Shown in pieces: positions 8,905 through 17,746 of a stretch of DNA of 64,000 bases. How positions within the stretch are numbered: position 1 is the stretch's first letter; each line of letters opens with the position of its first letter. The stretch is from UBA4782 sp034429195 (GTDB lineage Bacteria > Chloroflexota > Anaerolineae > Anaerolineales > Anaerolineaceae). The notes beneath the pieces were generated by a model. The model did not search any database and was not told the DNA's origin. It worked only from the letters and a program-made list of their open reading frames with translations. The DNA lies in NCBI GenBank assembly GCA_034429195.1, contig DAOUGQ010000021.1, positions 1 through 64,000 of the forward strand, written 5' to 3'. The translations under genes were made by a program, and so were the position numbers.

Positions 8905-9543
8905 TTACCTATCCCTTATGATCATTTCTGTATTAATGGGGACGCGAACTACTTGCTGGAGAGCAGAAGTAACCATCTCTTCTGGTTCTATCCTTTTCAG
9001 TAAGCTGCCTGGAACCTGCCCCTGGATCATCAATGACACCAGTCCATGAATAAGCCCCCACAAGCCAACAACCTGCATTTCAGCATCCGTATCAGTGAAA
9101 TACAATATTCCTGCTTCCCGGCACCGATCAACAATGCCCTTCAATATTTGCAGATTACCCTGAGAAAAATGCATGAATTCGGGATGGCTGTGCTCATCTT
9201 GAATCACACCAGAAAAAGTGATCTTATAGTGGGCAGGAGCATCCAACCCGAACTGCACATACGCCCAGGCGGCACTGATGAGCTGCTGCAGTGGGTCATC
9301 TGGATAATGGGTCATTACAGTTTGCAGGCGTTCATTGAGTTTTTGATGTCCATCTGAGGCGATAGCAGCGATCAGGTTCTGTTTATCAGCAAAATGAGCA
9401 TACGGCGCAGCATGACTGACCCCCGCTTTTCGGGCTACTTTACGCAGGCTCAACCCACTTGCACCTTCTTCTGACAGGATCTCGATACCAGCCTGAATCA
9501 ACGCATTTTTTAAATCACCGTGATGGTAGTTTTTTCTTGTCAT
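8905..9543 (-). CDS. TetR/AcrR family transcriptional regulator
   Basis: This 212-residue regulator has the N-terminal TetR helix-turn-helix at about residues 10-55 (ALIQAGIEILSEEGASGLSL, then VARKAGVSHAAPYAHFADKQ). The C-terminal ligand-binding domain includes WGLIHGLVSLMI, a WHG-type signature. TetR proteins are usually dimeric repressors released by a small ligand. It is transcribed divergently from the aldolase operon with an 84-bp gap that contains a large inverted repeat, so it most likely controls that operon and itself. The ligand is probably the operon's substrate or an intermediate. Confidence 0.9.
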   Translation of the reverse strand: MTRKNYHHGDLKNALIQAGIEILSEEGASGLSLRKVARKAGVSHAAPYAHFADKQNLIAAIASDGHQKLNERLQTVMTHYPDDPLQQLISAAWAYVQFGLDAPAHYKITFSGVIQDEHSHPEFMHFSQGNLQILKGIVDRCREAGILYFTDTDAEMQVVGLWGLIHGLVSLMIQGQVPGSLLKRIEPEEMVTSALQQVVRVPINTEMIIRDR

Positions 9544-9568
9544 GGTATTAATCTTATTCTTAAATCTT

Positions 9569-9607
9569 GACGTTGTAAAGATTATAGGCTAGAATCTTTA
9601 CATTGTC
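9569..9607. promoter_or_regulatory. TetR operator: large inverted repeat
   Basis: A perfect 10-bp inverted repeat, TGTAAAGATT (9574-9583) and AATCTTTACA (9593-9602), flanks a 9-bp spacer; GAC/GTC arms two bases further out extend the symmetry to 39 bp. It lies between the divergent TetR and aldolase starts, 20 bp ahead of the aldolase ATG, as expected for an autoregulated TetR site. Confidence 0.75.
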
Positions 9608-9627
9608 TAGATACAAAGAGGTGGCTT

Positions 9628-10323
9628 ATGGAAACGTTTGACGTTTTTACAAACCAGGTGGTGGATACCGCCCAGGAGCTTACCCGCAAAGGGTATCTAA
9701 TGGCTACCGGGGGAAACATATCGATCCGTATCGCAGGGCAACATGCTTTTGCGATTACCCCTTCTGATTTCGACTATATGAAGATGACTTCTGAAGATGT
9801 TTGTGTATTGGATTTTGACCTGAAGATGATCAAGGGACACCTTAAGCCATCAGTTGAATCTTCGTTGCATGAAGCCGTCTATGAAGTGAGACCCGACGTG
9901 AATGCCATCATCCACACCCACCAGGTATATGCCAGCGCGTTGACGCTAATCAAGATGCCCATCCCAGCCCTATTCGATGAGCAGGTGAGGTTCCTGGGTC
10001 GCAGTGTAGAGATTATCCCCTACGCACCATCTGGTACAGGTTTTCTCAAGAATATTGTGGCAAAACATGTAAAGAATAATGCAAACGCGTTCATGATGCA
10101 AAATCACGGTGCACTGGTTTTTGGCATCGATATGGAACGCGCAGTTCACAACGTCGAGATCCTCGAAAAATGTTCATTGGCATACCTCTTGGCGCTGCTC
10201 AGCGAGCGTGATATCACGAAAATACCTCTGGCAATACGGGAGATCGCTTTTGCCAAATTACGCAAAGACCAGAAAAAGGTCTCGCAGGTTGATACATATT
10301 CACATGGAGAGCAAAATGGATGA
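9628..10323 (+). CDS. Class II aldolase/adducin family protein (fuculose-phosphate aldolase-like)
   Basis: The 231-residue protein has the zinc aldolase signatures: GGNISIR near the N-terminus (phosphate binding), ESSLHEAVY (catalytic Glu), IIHTHQVYAS (two zinc His) and MQNHGALVFG (third zinc His). Such enzymes split or form sugar phosphates using a zinc-bound enediolate, as in L-fuculose- or L-ribulose-phosphate metabolism. RBS is AGAGGTGG. It is the first gene of a four-gene operon with an aminotransferase, a transporter and a sugar kinase. In that context it probably cleaves a phosphorylated aldol intermediate; the exact substrate is unknown. Confidence 0.87.
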   Translation: METFDVFTNQVVDTAQELTRKGYLMATGGNISIRIAGQHAFAITPSDFDYMKMTSEDVCVLDFDLKMIKGHLKPSVESSLHEAVYEVRPDVNAIIHTHQVYASALTLIKMPIPALFDEQVRFLGRSVEIIPYAPSGTGFLKNIVAKHVKNNANAFMMQNHGALVFGIDMERAVHNVEILEKCSLAYLLALLSERDITKIPLAIREIAFAKLRKDQKKVSQVDTYSHGEQNG

Positions 10324-11761
10324 GCAAAAATATGCAATCAGTTCGTATCACAATACTGAAGAGATTTATGCAAAGCTGAATAACCTGATCAGCCAGCCGA
10401 TGCGACCAATCAATCGTGAAAAGATGCAGGAATTTCTGGCATATTTCGACAATCACTGCAAACGCTCAAAGGAACTTTCGGATGAAGCAAAGAAATTCAT
10501 CCCCGGTGGTGTTCAGCACAATCTCGCCTTTAACTACCCATTCCCCATTGCCATTGAAAAAACAGACAATGCATATCTATGGGATGCAGATGGGAATCAA
10601 TACATTGATTTCTTACAGGCGGGCGGACCTACTTTACTGGGCAGCAACTATGCTCCGGTACGCGAAAAAGTGTTTGAGATGCTCGAGTCCTGTGGTCCAG
10701 TTACCGGGCTATTCCATGAATATGAATTGAAACTGGCACAGCTGGTTAACCGGCTCATGCCCTCCATTGAAATGTTTCGCATGCTGGGTTCGGGCACAGA
10801 GAGCGTGATGGCAGCCATCCGAGCAGCCCGAACTTTCACAAAAAAGAAATATGTCATCAAAGTGGGCGGTGCATATCACGGCTGGAGCGATTCGATGGTT
10901 TATGGGCTGCACGTTCCGGGTACGGGTCGGCTTGAATCGACTGGTATTCCGCGCGGTGGTACCTCTTCGACACAAGAGTTTTACCCAAACAGTCTAGCAG
11001 CATTAAAACGTCACCTTGTTTTCAACAGGTTGAAAGGTGGTACGGCTGCAGTGATCGTCGAACCATTGGGTCCAGAATCAGGCACCCGTCCTGTTCCCTA
11101 CGATTTCAACCAAAAAGTGCGAGAATTATGTGATGAATTCGGTGCGCTCCTGATCTTCGATGAAGTGGTGACCGGTTTTCGTGTTGGGTTAGGCGGAGCA
11201 CAGGGTTATTTCGGTGTCAAACCCGATCTAACCATCTTTGGCAAATGTATCACAGGCGGATATCCCATGGCAGGTGGTGTTGGTGGGCGTGCGGATGTGA
11301 TCCGATGTTTTGCAGCAGGCATCGGAGGAACTGGAGAGCGTGCATATATTGGCGGTACACTATCAGCAAATCCGCTTTCCTGCGTGGCAGGGTATTATTC
11401 CTTGCTCGAACTGGAAAAGACAAATGCACCCGTCATTGCTGGGCGGGCGGGTGACAGGCTCACAAAAGGGCTACAGGCTATCATAGACAAATACGCTCTT
11501 CCCTTCGTGGTATATAACCAGGGTTCGATCGTCCATCTCGAAACCTCTGCCGTGATGCTGCTCGACTTCCGCAATCCGCTTCGCCTGGCTCGCGAACTGA
11601 AACCTCGCAAGCACATGATGGAAGAAATGGGCGCAGCGTACATGTCACAGGGATTGATCACCCTGGCAGGCTCCCGCATGTATACATCAATGGCGGATAC
11701 CGATGATGTGATCGATAATGCATTGAGTAAGTTCGAAACAGTCTTATCAGCCTGTGTGTAG
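10316..11761 (+). CDS. Class III PLP-dependent aminotransferase (glutamate-1-semialdehyde aminomutase-like)
   Basis: The 481-residue protein has the class III aminotransferase core: LWDADGNQYIDFLQAG, MLGSGTESVMAAIRAAR (PLP phosphate contact), YHGWSD, LLIFDEVVTGFR and the PLP lysine at about residue 310 in IFGKCITGGYPMAGG. It resembles HemL-type enzymes but has a ~45-residue N-terminal extension and lies in a catabolic operon, so haem synthesis is unlikely. The start at 10316 is chosen because GGAG sits six bases upstream and it overlaps the aldolase stop by eight bases; the longer frame to 10109 only shadows the aldolase. It probably removes or shuffles an amino group on the operon's substrate. 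Confidence 0.88.
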   Translation: MDEQKYAISSYHNTEEIYAKLNNLISQPMRPINREKMQEFLAYFDNHCKRSKELSDEAKKFIPGGVQHNLAFNYPFPIAIEKTDNAYLWDADGNQYIDFLQAGGPTLLGSNYAPVREKVFEMLESCGPVTGLFHEYELKLAQLVNRLMPSIEMFRMLGSGTESVMAAIRAARTFTKKKYVIKVGGAYHGWSDSMVYGLHVPGTGRLESTGIPRGGTSSTQEFYPNSLAALKRHLVFNRLKGGTAAVIVEPLGPESGTRPVPYDFNQKVRELCDEFGALLIFDEVVTGFRVGLGGAQGYFGVKPDLTIFGKCITGGYPMAGGVGGRADVIRCFAAGIGGTGERAYIGGTLSANPLSCVAGYYSLLELEKTNAPVIAGRAGDRLTKGLQAIIDKYALPFVVYNQGSIVHLETSAVMLLDFRNPLRLARELKPRKHMMEEMGAAYMSQGLITLAGSRMYTSMADTDDVIDNALSKFETVLSACV

Positions 11762-11770
11762 AGATTCATT

Positions 11771-12982
11771 ATGACAACCGACTATAAACTCTATAAATAT
11801 CGTTGGGTAGTACTGGCTGTCTTCATGTTCATCAATTTGACAATTCAAATACTGTGGATAACGTATGCTCCCATCACGGGACCTGCAGCGAAATTCTACG
11901 GGGTAACCGATCTGAAGATCGGTCTTTTTGCGATGTCTTTCATGATCGCCTTCATCCCACTTTCGATCCCTGTATCATGGATCATTGATACATATGGCTT
12001 TAAACGTTCCGTCAGCATTGGAGCGGTCTTAATGGGTGTTTTTGGCCTCTTGCGCGGGTTTTCTGGTGACAACTATACCCTTGTTTTATGCAGCACGATC
12101 GGTATTGCCGCCGCACAACCTTTCTTACTTAATGCCTGGACAAAAGTTCCAGCCAACTGGTTTGCCATTGAAGAACGTGCCACTGCAGTAGGGCTGGTGA
12201 CGCTCTCCAACCTGGTTGGGACTGCGATAGGAATGGTATTGACGCCCATTTTAGTTGAGACCATTTCCATTCCTAACGTTCAATTGATCTATGGTGGCAT
12301 TGCAACCTTTTCTGCGATTTTGTTTGTGGTTTTTGCGCGAGAAAAACCAGCCACTGCACCAGGACCGGCTGGAAGCGAAGCGCGCGCCTTGATGCTTGAT
12401 GGATTGAAACACGCCCTGACAGTTAAATCTTTCTGGCTGTATCTGTTTGTTTCATTTGTAGGTCTAGGAATTTTCAACGGTGTCACCACCTGGGTGGAAA
12501 ACATCATTCGCCCCCGTGGGTTGACGCCCACTGATGCTGGCACACTTGGCGCGTTAATGCTCATCGGTGGTGTGCTGGGTGCGGTAACCATCCCGCCATT
12601 TTCAGATAAACATCATAAAAGGAAACCTTATATTCTGCTTGGCTTATTACTGGCAATCCCGGGTCTGATCGGTGTTACCTTTGCCACAAACAGGTGGTTG
12701 ATCTTCGTCTCTGCCTTTGCAATGGGATTCTTCCTCGTCAGTACCAGCCCCATCGGTATGCAGTATGCTTCTGAAGTAACCCACCCTACCCCTGAAGGTA
12801 CCTCAAACGGATTGATCCAACTTTTCGGTCAGGCATCTGTCGTGTTTGTGTACATCATGGAAGCCTTGAAAACCTCCGAAGGTTCTTTTACTCCCGCATT
12901 GCTTCTGGCAATCGGATTGATAATAGTGAGTGCGCTCTTAGTTACCCAATTGAAAGAGCCTGAAGAACTTCGAGGCCTTTAG
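11771..12982 (+). CDS. MFS transporter, FLVCR-like
   Basis: The 403-residue membrane protein has about 12 hydrophobic segments and begins YRWVVLAVFMFINLTIQILW, a pattern I associate with the FLVCR-like branch of the major facilitator superfamily. A central loop (residues ~195-215) precedes the second six-helix half. It starts ten bases after the aminotransferase stop and is followed by the FGGY kinase, so it probably imports the operon's substrate. Specificity cannot be read from sequence. Confidence 0.88.
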   Translation: MTTDYKLYKYRWVVLAVFMFINLTIQILWITYAPITGPAAKFYGVTDLKIGLFAMSFMIAFIPLSIPVSWIIDTYGFKRSVSIGAVLMGVFGLLRGFSGDNYTLVLCSTIGIAAAQPFLLNAWTKVPANWFAIEERATAVGLVTLSNLVGTAIGMVLTPILVETISIPNVQLIYGGIATFSAILFVVFAREKPATAPGPAGSEARALMLDGLKHALTVKSFWLYLFVSFVGLGIFNGVTTWVENIIRPRGLTPTDAGTLGALMLIGGVLGAVTIPPFSDKHHKRKPYILLGLLLAIPGLIGVTFATNRWLIFVSAFAMGFFLVSTSPIGMQYASEVTHPTPEGTSNGLIQLFGQASVVFVYIMEALKTSEGSFTPALLLAIGLIIVSALLVTQLKEPEELRGL

Positions 12983-13006
12983 TTTTCTTTTTCCACAGGA
13001 AAAATT

Positions 13007-14593
13007 ATGACTGGTGAAAAAATTATCATAGCGGTTGATCTGGGAACATCTGGCATGAAGGTCGCGCTGATCGCGGTCAGTGGTAGAGTATTGGGCTGGG
13101 AAAATGAACCCATCAACCTCATTCTCACACCCGATGGCGGCGCAGAACAAAGCCCAGAAGAATGGTGGCAGGCATTCCTTTCAGCAACAGGCAGATTGAT
13201 GGAACGGAATCGGGATATAAGCGCGGAAGTAATAGCGGTTTGTTGTTCCACCCAGGGTGAAGGGACGGTTCCAGTTGATCGAGAGGGAAATGCCCTGGGC
13301 AACGCAATCCTCTGGATGGACATGCGTGGGCAACCTTGCCTCCTCAAACAATTGCACGGTCTGTTCAACATGAATGGTGCTGATATTTTCAAGATTATTA
13401 GATTTGTTCAGTTGACCGGAGGGATGCCATCACTTACCGGAAAAGACCCTGCGGCGCACATGCTGTTGATCCGCGATACAATGCCTGAGATCTATGAACG
13501 CGCTTATAAATTCCTGAATGTTCTTGATTATTTAAATCTACGGTTAACAGGTGAATTCGTAGCCAGCTTTGATTCGATCGTCACATCCTGGGTAACGGAT
13601 AACCGCAACCCCGATTCGATCTGCTACGATGATTCTTTGATCAATATCCTCGGCATTGATCGCCAGAAACTTCCCGATATTGTGCCCTGTACAAAAGTAA
13701 TCGGCTCACTGAGAAGGGATGTCGCTGAAAAATTAGGGCTTTCAACGGATGTCAAAGTGGTTGCGGGAGCCATTGATAATACTGCCGCCGCTATAGGTGC
13801 TGGAGCCGTGGAGGAATATGCCATGCATCTGTATATTGGCACCTCTTCCTGGATGACAGCACACGTACCTTACAAGAAAACGGATATCGCATCCAGCCTG
13901 GCATCCATCCCCTGCGCGGTACCAGGGCATTACCTGCTAACTGCACTTCAGGCAACTGCGGGTGGTAATCTTACCTATCTGCGTGACAATATCATCTATC
14001 ATAAAGACGAATTGCTGCAAGAGGCAGATGTGCCTGATATCTTCAAAGTACTCGATCAAATTGCGGTGCGTGTACCAGCGGGAGCCAACGGTGTATTATA
14101 CACACCGTGGATCTGGGGGGAACGCGCCCCGGTGGAAGACCGTAGCCTGCGCGCCGGGCTGTACAATTTGTCATTGAACAATACACGTGAAGATATCATC
14201 CGCGCATTTCTCGAGGGGATCGCCTTCAACACCCGCTGGCTACTGTCACCGGTCGAAAAATTTCTTGACCGTAAAGTAACCTCGATCAATATTGTGGGTG
14301 GTGGGGCACAGTCAGATGTGTGGTGTCAGATCTTCGCGGATGTGATGAACGTGGAGATCAAACAGGTCACAGATCCGCTGTATGCCAACGCACGCGGTGC
14401 AGCTTGGATTGGGGCGGTTGGGATGCGCGAGATCGAGTTTACCGATATTCCTCAACTGGTGGAATTCAAGAGAATCTACCACCCAGCACCAGAAAACCGG
14501 GCACTCTATGATGAGAAATTCGATGTTTTCAAATTAATCTATAAGCAAATGAAAAAGGTTTATTCGCGCTTGAACTCGCCATTAAGATTGTAG
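13007..14593 (+). CDS. FGGY-family carbohydrate kinase (xylulokinase-like)
   Basis: This 528-residue kinase starts with the FGGY phosphate-1 loop IIAVDLGTSGMKVALI, has ILWMDMRG (substrate contact, the usual D-x-R), GAIDNTAAAIGAG in the hinge, and INIVGGGAQSDVWCQIFADV in the C-terminal ATPase half. FGGY kinases phosphorylate sugars, polyols or related compounds with ATP. It is the last gene of the aldolase operon (24 bp after the transporter), so it likely phosphorylates the imported compound before aminotransferase and aldolase steps. The substrate is unknown. Confidence 0.9.
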   Translation: MTGEKIIIAVDLGTSGMKVALIAVSGRVLGWENEPINLILTPDGGAEQSPEEWWQAFLSATGRLMERNRDISAEVIAVCCSTQGEGTVPVDREGNALGNAILWMDMRGQPCLLKQLHGLFNMNGADIFKIIRFVQLTGGMPSLTGKDPAAHMLLIRDTMPEIYERAYKFLNVLDYLNLRLTGEFVASFDSIVTSWVTDNRNPDSICYDDSLINILGIDRQKLPDIVPCTKVIGSLRRDVAEKLGLSTDVKVVAGAIDNTAAAIGAGAVEEYAMHLYIGTSSWMTAHVPYKKTDIASSLASIPCAVPGHYLLTALQATAGGNLTYLRDNIIYHKDELLQEADVPDIFKVLDQIAVRVPAGANGVLYTPWIWGERAPVEDRSLRAGLYNLSLNNTREDIIRAFLEGIAFNTRWLLSPVEKFLDRKVTSINIVGGGAQSDVWCQIFADVMNVEIKQVTDPLYANARGAAWIGAVGMREIEFTDIPQLVEFKRIYHPAPENRALYDEKFDVFKLIYKQMKKVYSRLNSPLRL

Positions 14594-14684
14594 TTTTACC
14601 CATTACAAATCATCCGCCTCGCTTGTATACGTATCACCTCTGAAGTATGATGGTGAAGAATCTTGTTGCACAGGCAAAAATAAC

Positions 14685-15428
14685 TTGGCAATCACCGATT
14701 CTCATCAATATTTTATTGGAACTTCTGGCTGGACGTATGACCACTGGAAGGGATGCTTTTACCCGCAGGAAATGGCAAAAAGTCACTGGTTTGACTACTA
14801 TGCCAGTCAGTTCAATGCGGTTGAGATCAACGCAACCTTTTACCGGACTTTTTTAGATCAAACTTACTTGAATTGGAAAGCTCGCGCCCCGCAAGGGTTT
14901 GGATATGTACTAAAAGCACCCAAAACCATCACCCATCGTAAACTTCTCAATGATGTGGATGCTGATATCCAAACTTTCTGCCAGTCTGCCGCGCTGCTGG
15001 GGGATACCTTCGAAATGATCCTGCTACAGATTGCCCCAAACACGCCATACGATCTGGGACTTCTGAAACATGCTCTGCAGGCATTTTCGAACCCCACCCG
15101 GGTGGCGGTGGAATTTCGCAATGCATGCTGGTTCAATGCGGAAACCGAGCATCTCTTAAGTTCGATTGGGGCAGTCTTTTGCAATGTAGATTCGCCCAGA
15201 CAGAAAATAACAGATATCCTCACCTCGGAAAGGGCTTACCTTCGCCTTCACGGACGTAAAAGCTGGTATTCCAGTAACTATACAGAAGAAGACCTGGCAG
15301 CAATCGCAAACCTGGTACGTGGATTGGTTGAACACGGTGCCAGGCAGGTATATGTTTTTTTCAACAATGATTTCGGGGGATATGCGCCTGTCAATGCGCT
15401 GGTATTACAGAAATTTCTTGAACAATAA
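14685..15428 (+). CDS. DUF72 family protein (YecE-like)
   Basis: The 247-residue product shows the DUF72 TIM-barrel signatures: YFIGTSGWTYDHWKG at the start, FNAVEINATFYR, APQGFGYVLKAPKTITH, VAVEFRNACW, AYLRLHGR, and the C-terminal VYVFFNNDFGGYAP. The biochemical role of DUF72 is not established. The start is TTG at 14685 with no strong Shine-Dalgarno; the family N-terminus fits within a few residues, so this start is reasonable but uncertain. A hairpin with a T-run follows about 35 bp after the stop. Confidence 0.88.
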   Translation: MAITDSHQYFIGTSGWTYDHWKGCFYPQEMAKSHWFDYYASQFNAVEINATFYRTFLDQTYLNWKARAPQGFGYVLKAPKTITHRKLLNDVDADIQTFCQSAALLGDTFEMILLQIAPNTPYDLGLLKHALQAFSNPTRVAVEFRNACWFNAETEHLLSSIGAVFCNVDSPRQKITDILTSERAYLRLHGRKSWYSSNYTEEDLAAIANLVRGLVEHGARQVYVFFNNDFGGYAPVNALVLQKFLEQ

Positions 15429-15454
15429 TCATTTAAAGTATTAAAAATTGGACC

Positions 15455-15760
15455 ATGGAACGAAAAGGGATAAAAGATCATTCCCTTTTTAACAGACTTT
15501 ATCAATTGGGGGCGCGTGTCATTTGTATTTCGCGCCCCGGTTATGGGTTGTCAACACCGTATACCTTGAACAATATTGGTGAATGGGGTGATATTGTTGC
15601 TTATCTTGTTGAAGAATTACGGCTTCCCCAGATCGATGTTCTCGGAATGTTTTCAGGGGAACCTTACAGTTATTCGATAGGACGTGCATTTCCGGATAAG
15701 GTGCGCAATATTAACATATTTAGTGGTAAATTTTTATTCGAGACAGTATCGTTTTTTACA
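15455..15760 (+). pseudogene. Truncated alpha/beta hydrolase remnant
   Basis: The frame carries the middle of an alpha/beta hydrolase (ICISRPGYGLSTPY, then IDVLGMFSGEPYSY) but lacks the N-terminal oxyanion-hole HG region and everything after the nucleophile elbow, including the acid and His. In the elbow, G-M-F-S-G has Phe where the nucleophile Ser of G-x-S-x-G belongs. The open frame runs on to 15841 only by overlapping the ABC permease gene on the other strand. It is most likely a dead fragment. Confidence 0.7.
15463..15490 (+). terminator. Terminator-like hairpin after the DUF72 gene
   Basis: AAAAGGGA (15463-15470) and TCCCTTTT (15482-15489) form an 8-bp stem with an 11-base loop and a trailing T-run. 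It lies inside the hydrolase remnant, in line with that remnant being untranslated. Confidence 0.5.
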
Positions 15761-16403
15761 GATCCAATTTTTCAAAATGCTGTACCGATCTGCCATAAGC
15801 TACGGCGGTTAGCAGAGCGAATAACAGGATCCCAACAATAAAAACCAGCGATTGCTGCGGGAAATACGCCGCATTCGCCGTGTCCAGTGCACTCTTCCAG
15901 GTTGGGATGATATTTATCAATGCCTCAGACAAACCCACAAAGACCGTCATTGCAATACAGGAAACCAGATAGGGTGTGCCGGGTTTGTAAGCTGTTCTGT
16001 AGAACATGGGCAGAAAAGTGATGTTAAAGATGCCAAACATCATCAAGACTAACCCGAAGAAGGCGATATTTGCTTCCATACCTGCGGGATTTTCAATTGG
16101 GAGAATTCGATAACGGAGGATCGCAAAGGGAATGCTCACGATCACCTGCAGCAGTTCAAAGAGGATAACGGTGTAAAATCGAGCCTTCACCGCATCCCTT
16201 TTCCTGATCGGTAATAGCACTGTAAAGAAAATATCATTGGTCACATTGCCATTCAGGAAAATAAAGAAAACACCCAGCGTCTGATAGAAAAATGCTACAT
16301 AATAGGGATAACTGGGAATCAAAAGCATAGCTGCCAGAGGAAGGAATAAATAACATGTCGGGTGAACTGACAACTTTAATTCTTTATAGATCAGGTTTTT
16401 CAT
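15756..16403 (-). CDS. ABC-2 type transporter permease
   Basis: The 215-residue hydrophobic protein starts MKNLIYKELKLSVHPTCYLF, the usual cytoplasmic lead-in of ABC-2 permeases, and has about six membrane spans. It is half of a two-gene exporter: the ATPase gene ends 20 bp inside its start, indicating translational coupling. Family members export drugs, bacteriocin-like peptides or lipids; no substrate clue is present. The arrangement AbrB-ATPase-permease is an autoregulated ABC exporter operon. Confidence 0.82.
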   Translation of the reverse strand: MKNLIYKELKLSVHPTCYLFLPLAAMLLIPSYPYYVAFFYQTLGVFFIFLNGNVTNDIFFTVLLPIRKRDAVKARFYTVILFELLQVIVSIPFAILRYRILPIENPAGMEANIAFFGLVLMMFGIFNITFLPMFYRTAYKPGTPYLVSCIAMTVFVGLSEALINIIPTWKSALDTANAAYFPQQSLVFIVGILLFALLTAVAYGRSVQHFEKLDL

Positions 16404-17250
16404 CTGCCTGCCTTCTTTCCGTGTAGATCATGATGGATTCCAGATCTGCAGGGGTTACCTTGAATTCCTGGATATCCAGTACATCATTGCTTTGCACCAT
16501 GCCTGTAAATTCGCCTTTCCTCTCGCGAAAACCGATGATATTCTTCTTAAGCGATTCAGAGATTCGAGCCGTTTCGCCTTCGATAATGAGATAAGAATTG
16601 AGAAATGTATCTTTATCCTGGCTGGCAATGATCTCGCCATCCTTCAGGTAGGTGATGTCATCAGCATTCTTCTCCAGGTCGGAAGTAATGTGCGTGGAAA
16701 AAAAGATCGAAGCGCCTTCTTTATCAACAATATCTGTAAATATATTCAACAATTCATCGCGTGAAACAGGGTCGAGTCCCGTGGTTGGCTCATCCAGAAT
16801 CAACAATTCAGCATGATGAGACAGCGCAAGAGCTAATGCGAACTTAATGCTCATTCCCTGTGAAAGCTGTTTGATCTTTTTTTCTGGGTCCAACTCAAAA
16901 CGGGTGAGGTAATTTTGATAGATAGCTTCATCCCATTTCTTGTAAAACCTGCGGTAAACATCAGTGATTGTTCGAATCTTGCTTTGTGAATAATAATTTG
17001 CCGCACCCAGGATGAAAGAAATTCGCTGTTTGATCTCGAATTCATGCTCCTTGACATCCAAACCAAAAAACCGGATCGATCCACTATCCGGGTGAACCAG
17101 GTTGAGGATGGATTTCATGGTAGTCGTCTTCCCGGCTCCATTTCTTCCAATGAAACCCATAATCCTACCCCGTTCTACAGAAAAAGATACATCCTTAAGG
17201 TGGAATTTTTCATAATGCTTGTTCAAATTTTTTACGGTAAGTACTTCCAT
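16384..17250 (-). CDS. ABC transporter ATP-binding protein
   Basis: This 288-residue ATPase has Walker A GRNGAGKTTT, signature LSQGMSIKFAL (Q replacing the usual S-G-G), Walker B LLILDEPTTGLDP and the H-loop STHIT. A ~70-residue C-terminal extension follows the core. It belongs to the DrrA/BcrA-like exporter group that partners ABC-2 permeases. It lies between the AbrB gene and the permease on the same strand and probably dimerises to drive the permease. Confidence 0.92.
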   Translation of the reverse strand: MEVLTVKNLNKHYEKFHLKDVSFSVERGRIMGFIGRNGAGKTTTMKSILNLVHPDSGSIRFFGLDVKEHEFEIKQRISFILGAANYYSQSKIRTITDVYRRFYKKWDEAIYQNYLTRFELDPEKKIKQLSQGMSIKFALALALSHHAELLILDEPTTGLDPVSRDELLNIFTDIVDKEGASIFFSTHITSDLEKNADDITYLKDGEIIASQDKDTFLNSYLIIEGETARISESLKKNIIGFRERKGEFTGMVQSNDVLDIQEFKVTPADLESIMIYTERRQADEKPDL

Positions 17251-17316
17251 TTTGATCCTTTTTAAACAACGTTGAAATGACTTCGTTGTGCCACATTATT
17301 AACCGATATCAATAAT

Positions 17317-17559
17317 TCAGTCCTCTCCTTTTGATGGTTCCATACTGGCTTCCAGGATTGCCATGAATTCCGGTTTTTTCTCAAGCAGAGTGGATGCTTT
17401 AATAATAGCCAACCCCTGTTTCAGGTCACCCAACACAAGCAGCTTGTCGCCTACCTGAATGTCAAAGTCACGCCTGGCTTCTGCAGGAATGACAATTTGA
17501 CCCCTCTCACTGACAGTGATCGCACCGTAAAAACGTTTTCCTTTTGGGGGAGTAGCCAT
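17317..17559 (-). CDS. AbrB/SpoVT-type transcriptional regulator
   Basis: The 80-residue protein holds a swapped-hairpin AbrB domain (ITVSERGQIVIPAEARRDFD, then VGDKLLVLGD) followed by a short helical tail. Such proteins bind DNA as dimers or tetramers. It is the first gene of the ABC exporter operon, and a 34-bp palindrome lies 14 bp upstream of its start codon, so autoregulation of the exporter is very likely. Confidence 0.88.
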   Translation of the reverse strand: MATPPKGKRFYGAITVSERGQIVIPAEARRDFDIQVGDKLLVLGDLKQGLAIIKASTLLEKKPEFMAILEASMEPSKGED

Positions 17560-17572
17560 TTTTCACCTCAAG

Positions 17573-17606
17573 GTAAGATAATTCTTGTATACAAGATTTA
17601 TCTTAC
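17573..17606. promoter_or_regulatory. 34-bp palindromic operator upstream of the AbrB-ABC operon
   Basis: A perfect 12-bp palindrome CTTGTATACAAG (17584-17595) is nested in perfect 9-bp arms GTAAGATAA (17573-17581) and TTATCTTAC (17598-17606); only the two bases on each side between them break the symmetry. It lies just upstream of the AbrB start and is the best candidate for its binding site, probably covering the promoter. Confidence 0.75.
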
Positions 17607-17746
17607 TATCAAGCGAGTGTTCTGTCAATATTCCTCCATCTCAAAAAGCGTCATTGATATAATTACTTCACAGGGGGGATAATGAATATCGATAAAACTC
17701 GAGCTTCAGCTTCTTCCTGTAATAAAACTATTCCTAAGGAAAAAAG

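Noticed and set aside
10316..11761. Aminotransferase as HemL of haem synthesis
   Set aside because: It is embedded in a TetR-controlled catabolic operon and has a long N-terminal extension; no other haem genes are nearby.
10109..11769. Many overlapping frames on both strands inside the aminotransferase gene
   Set aside because: They are shadows of a well-supported class III aminotransferase; none has a start site or family motif.
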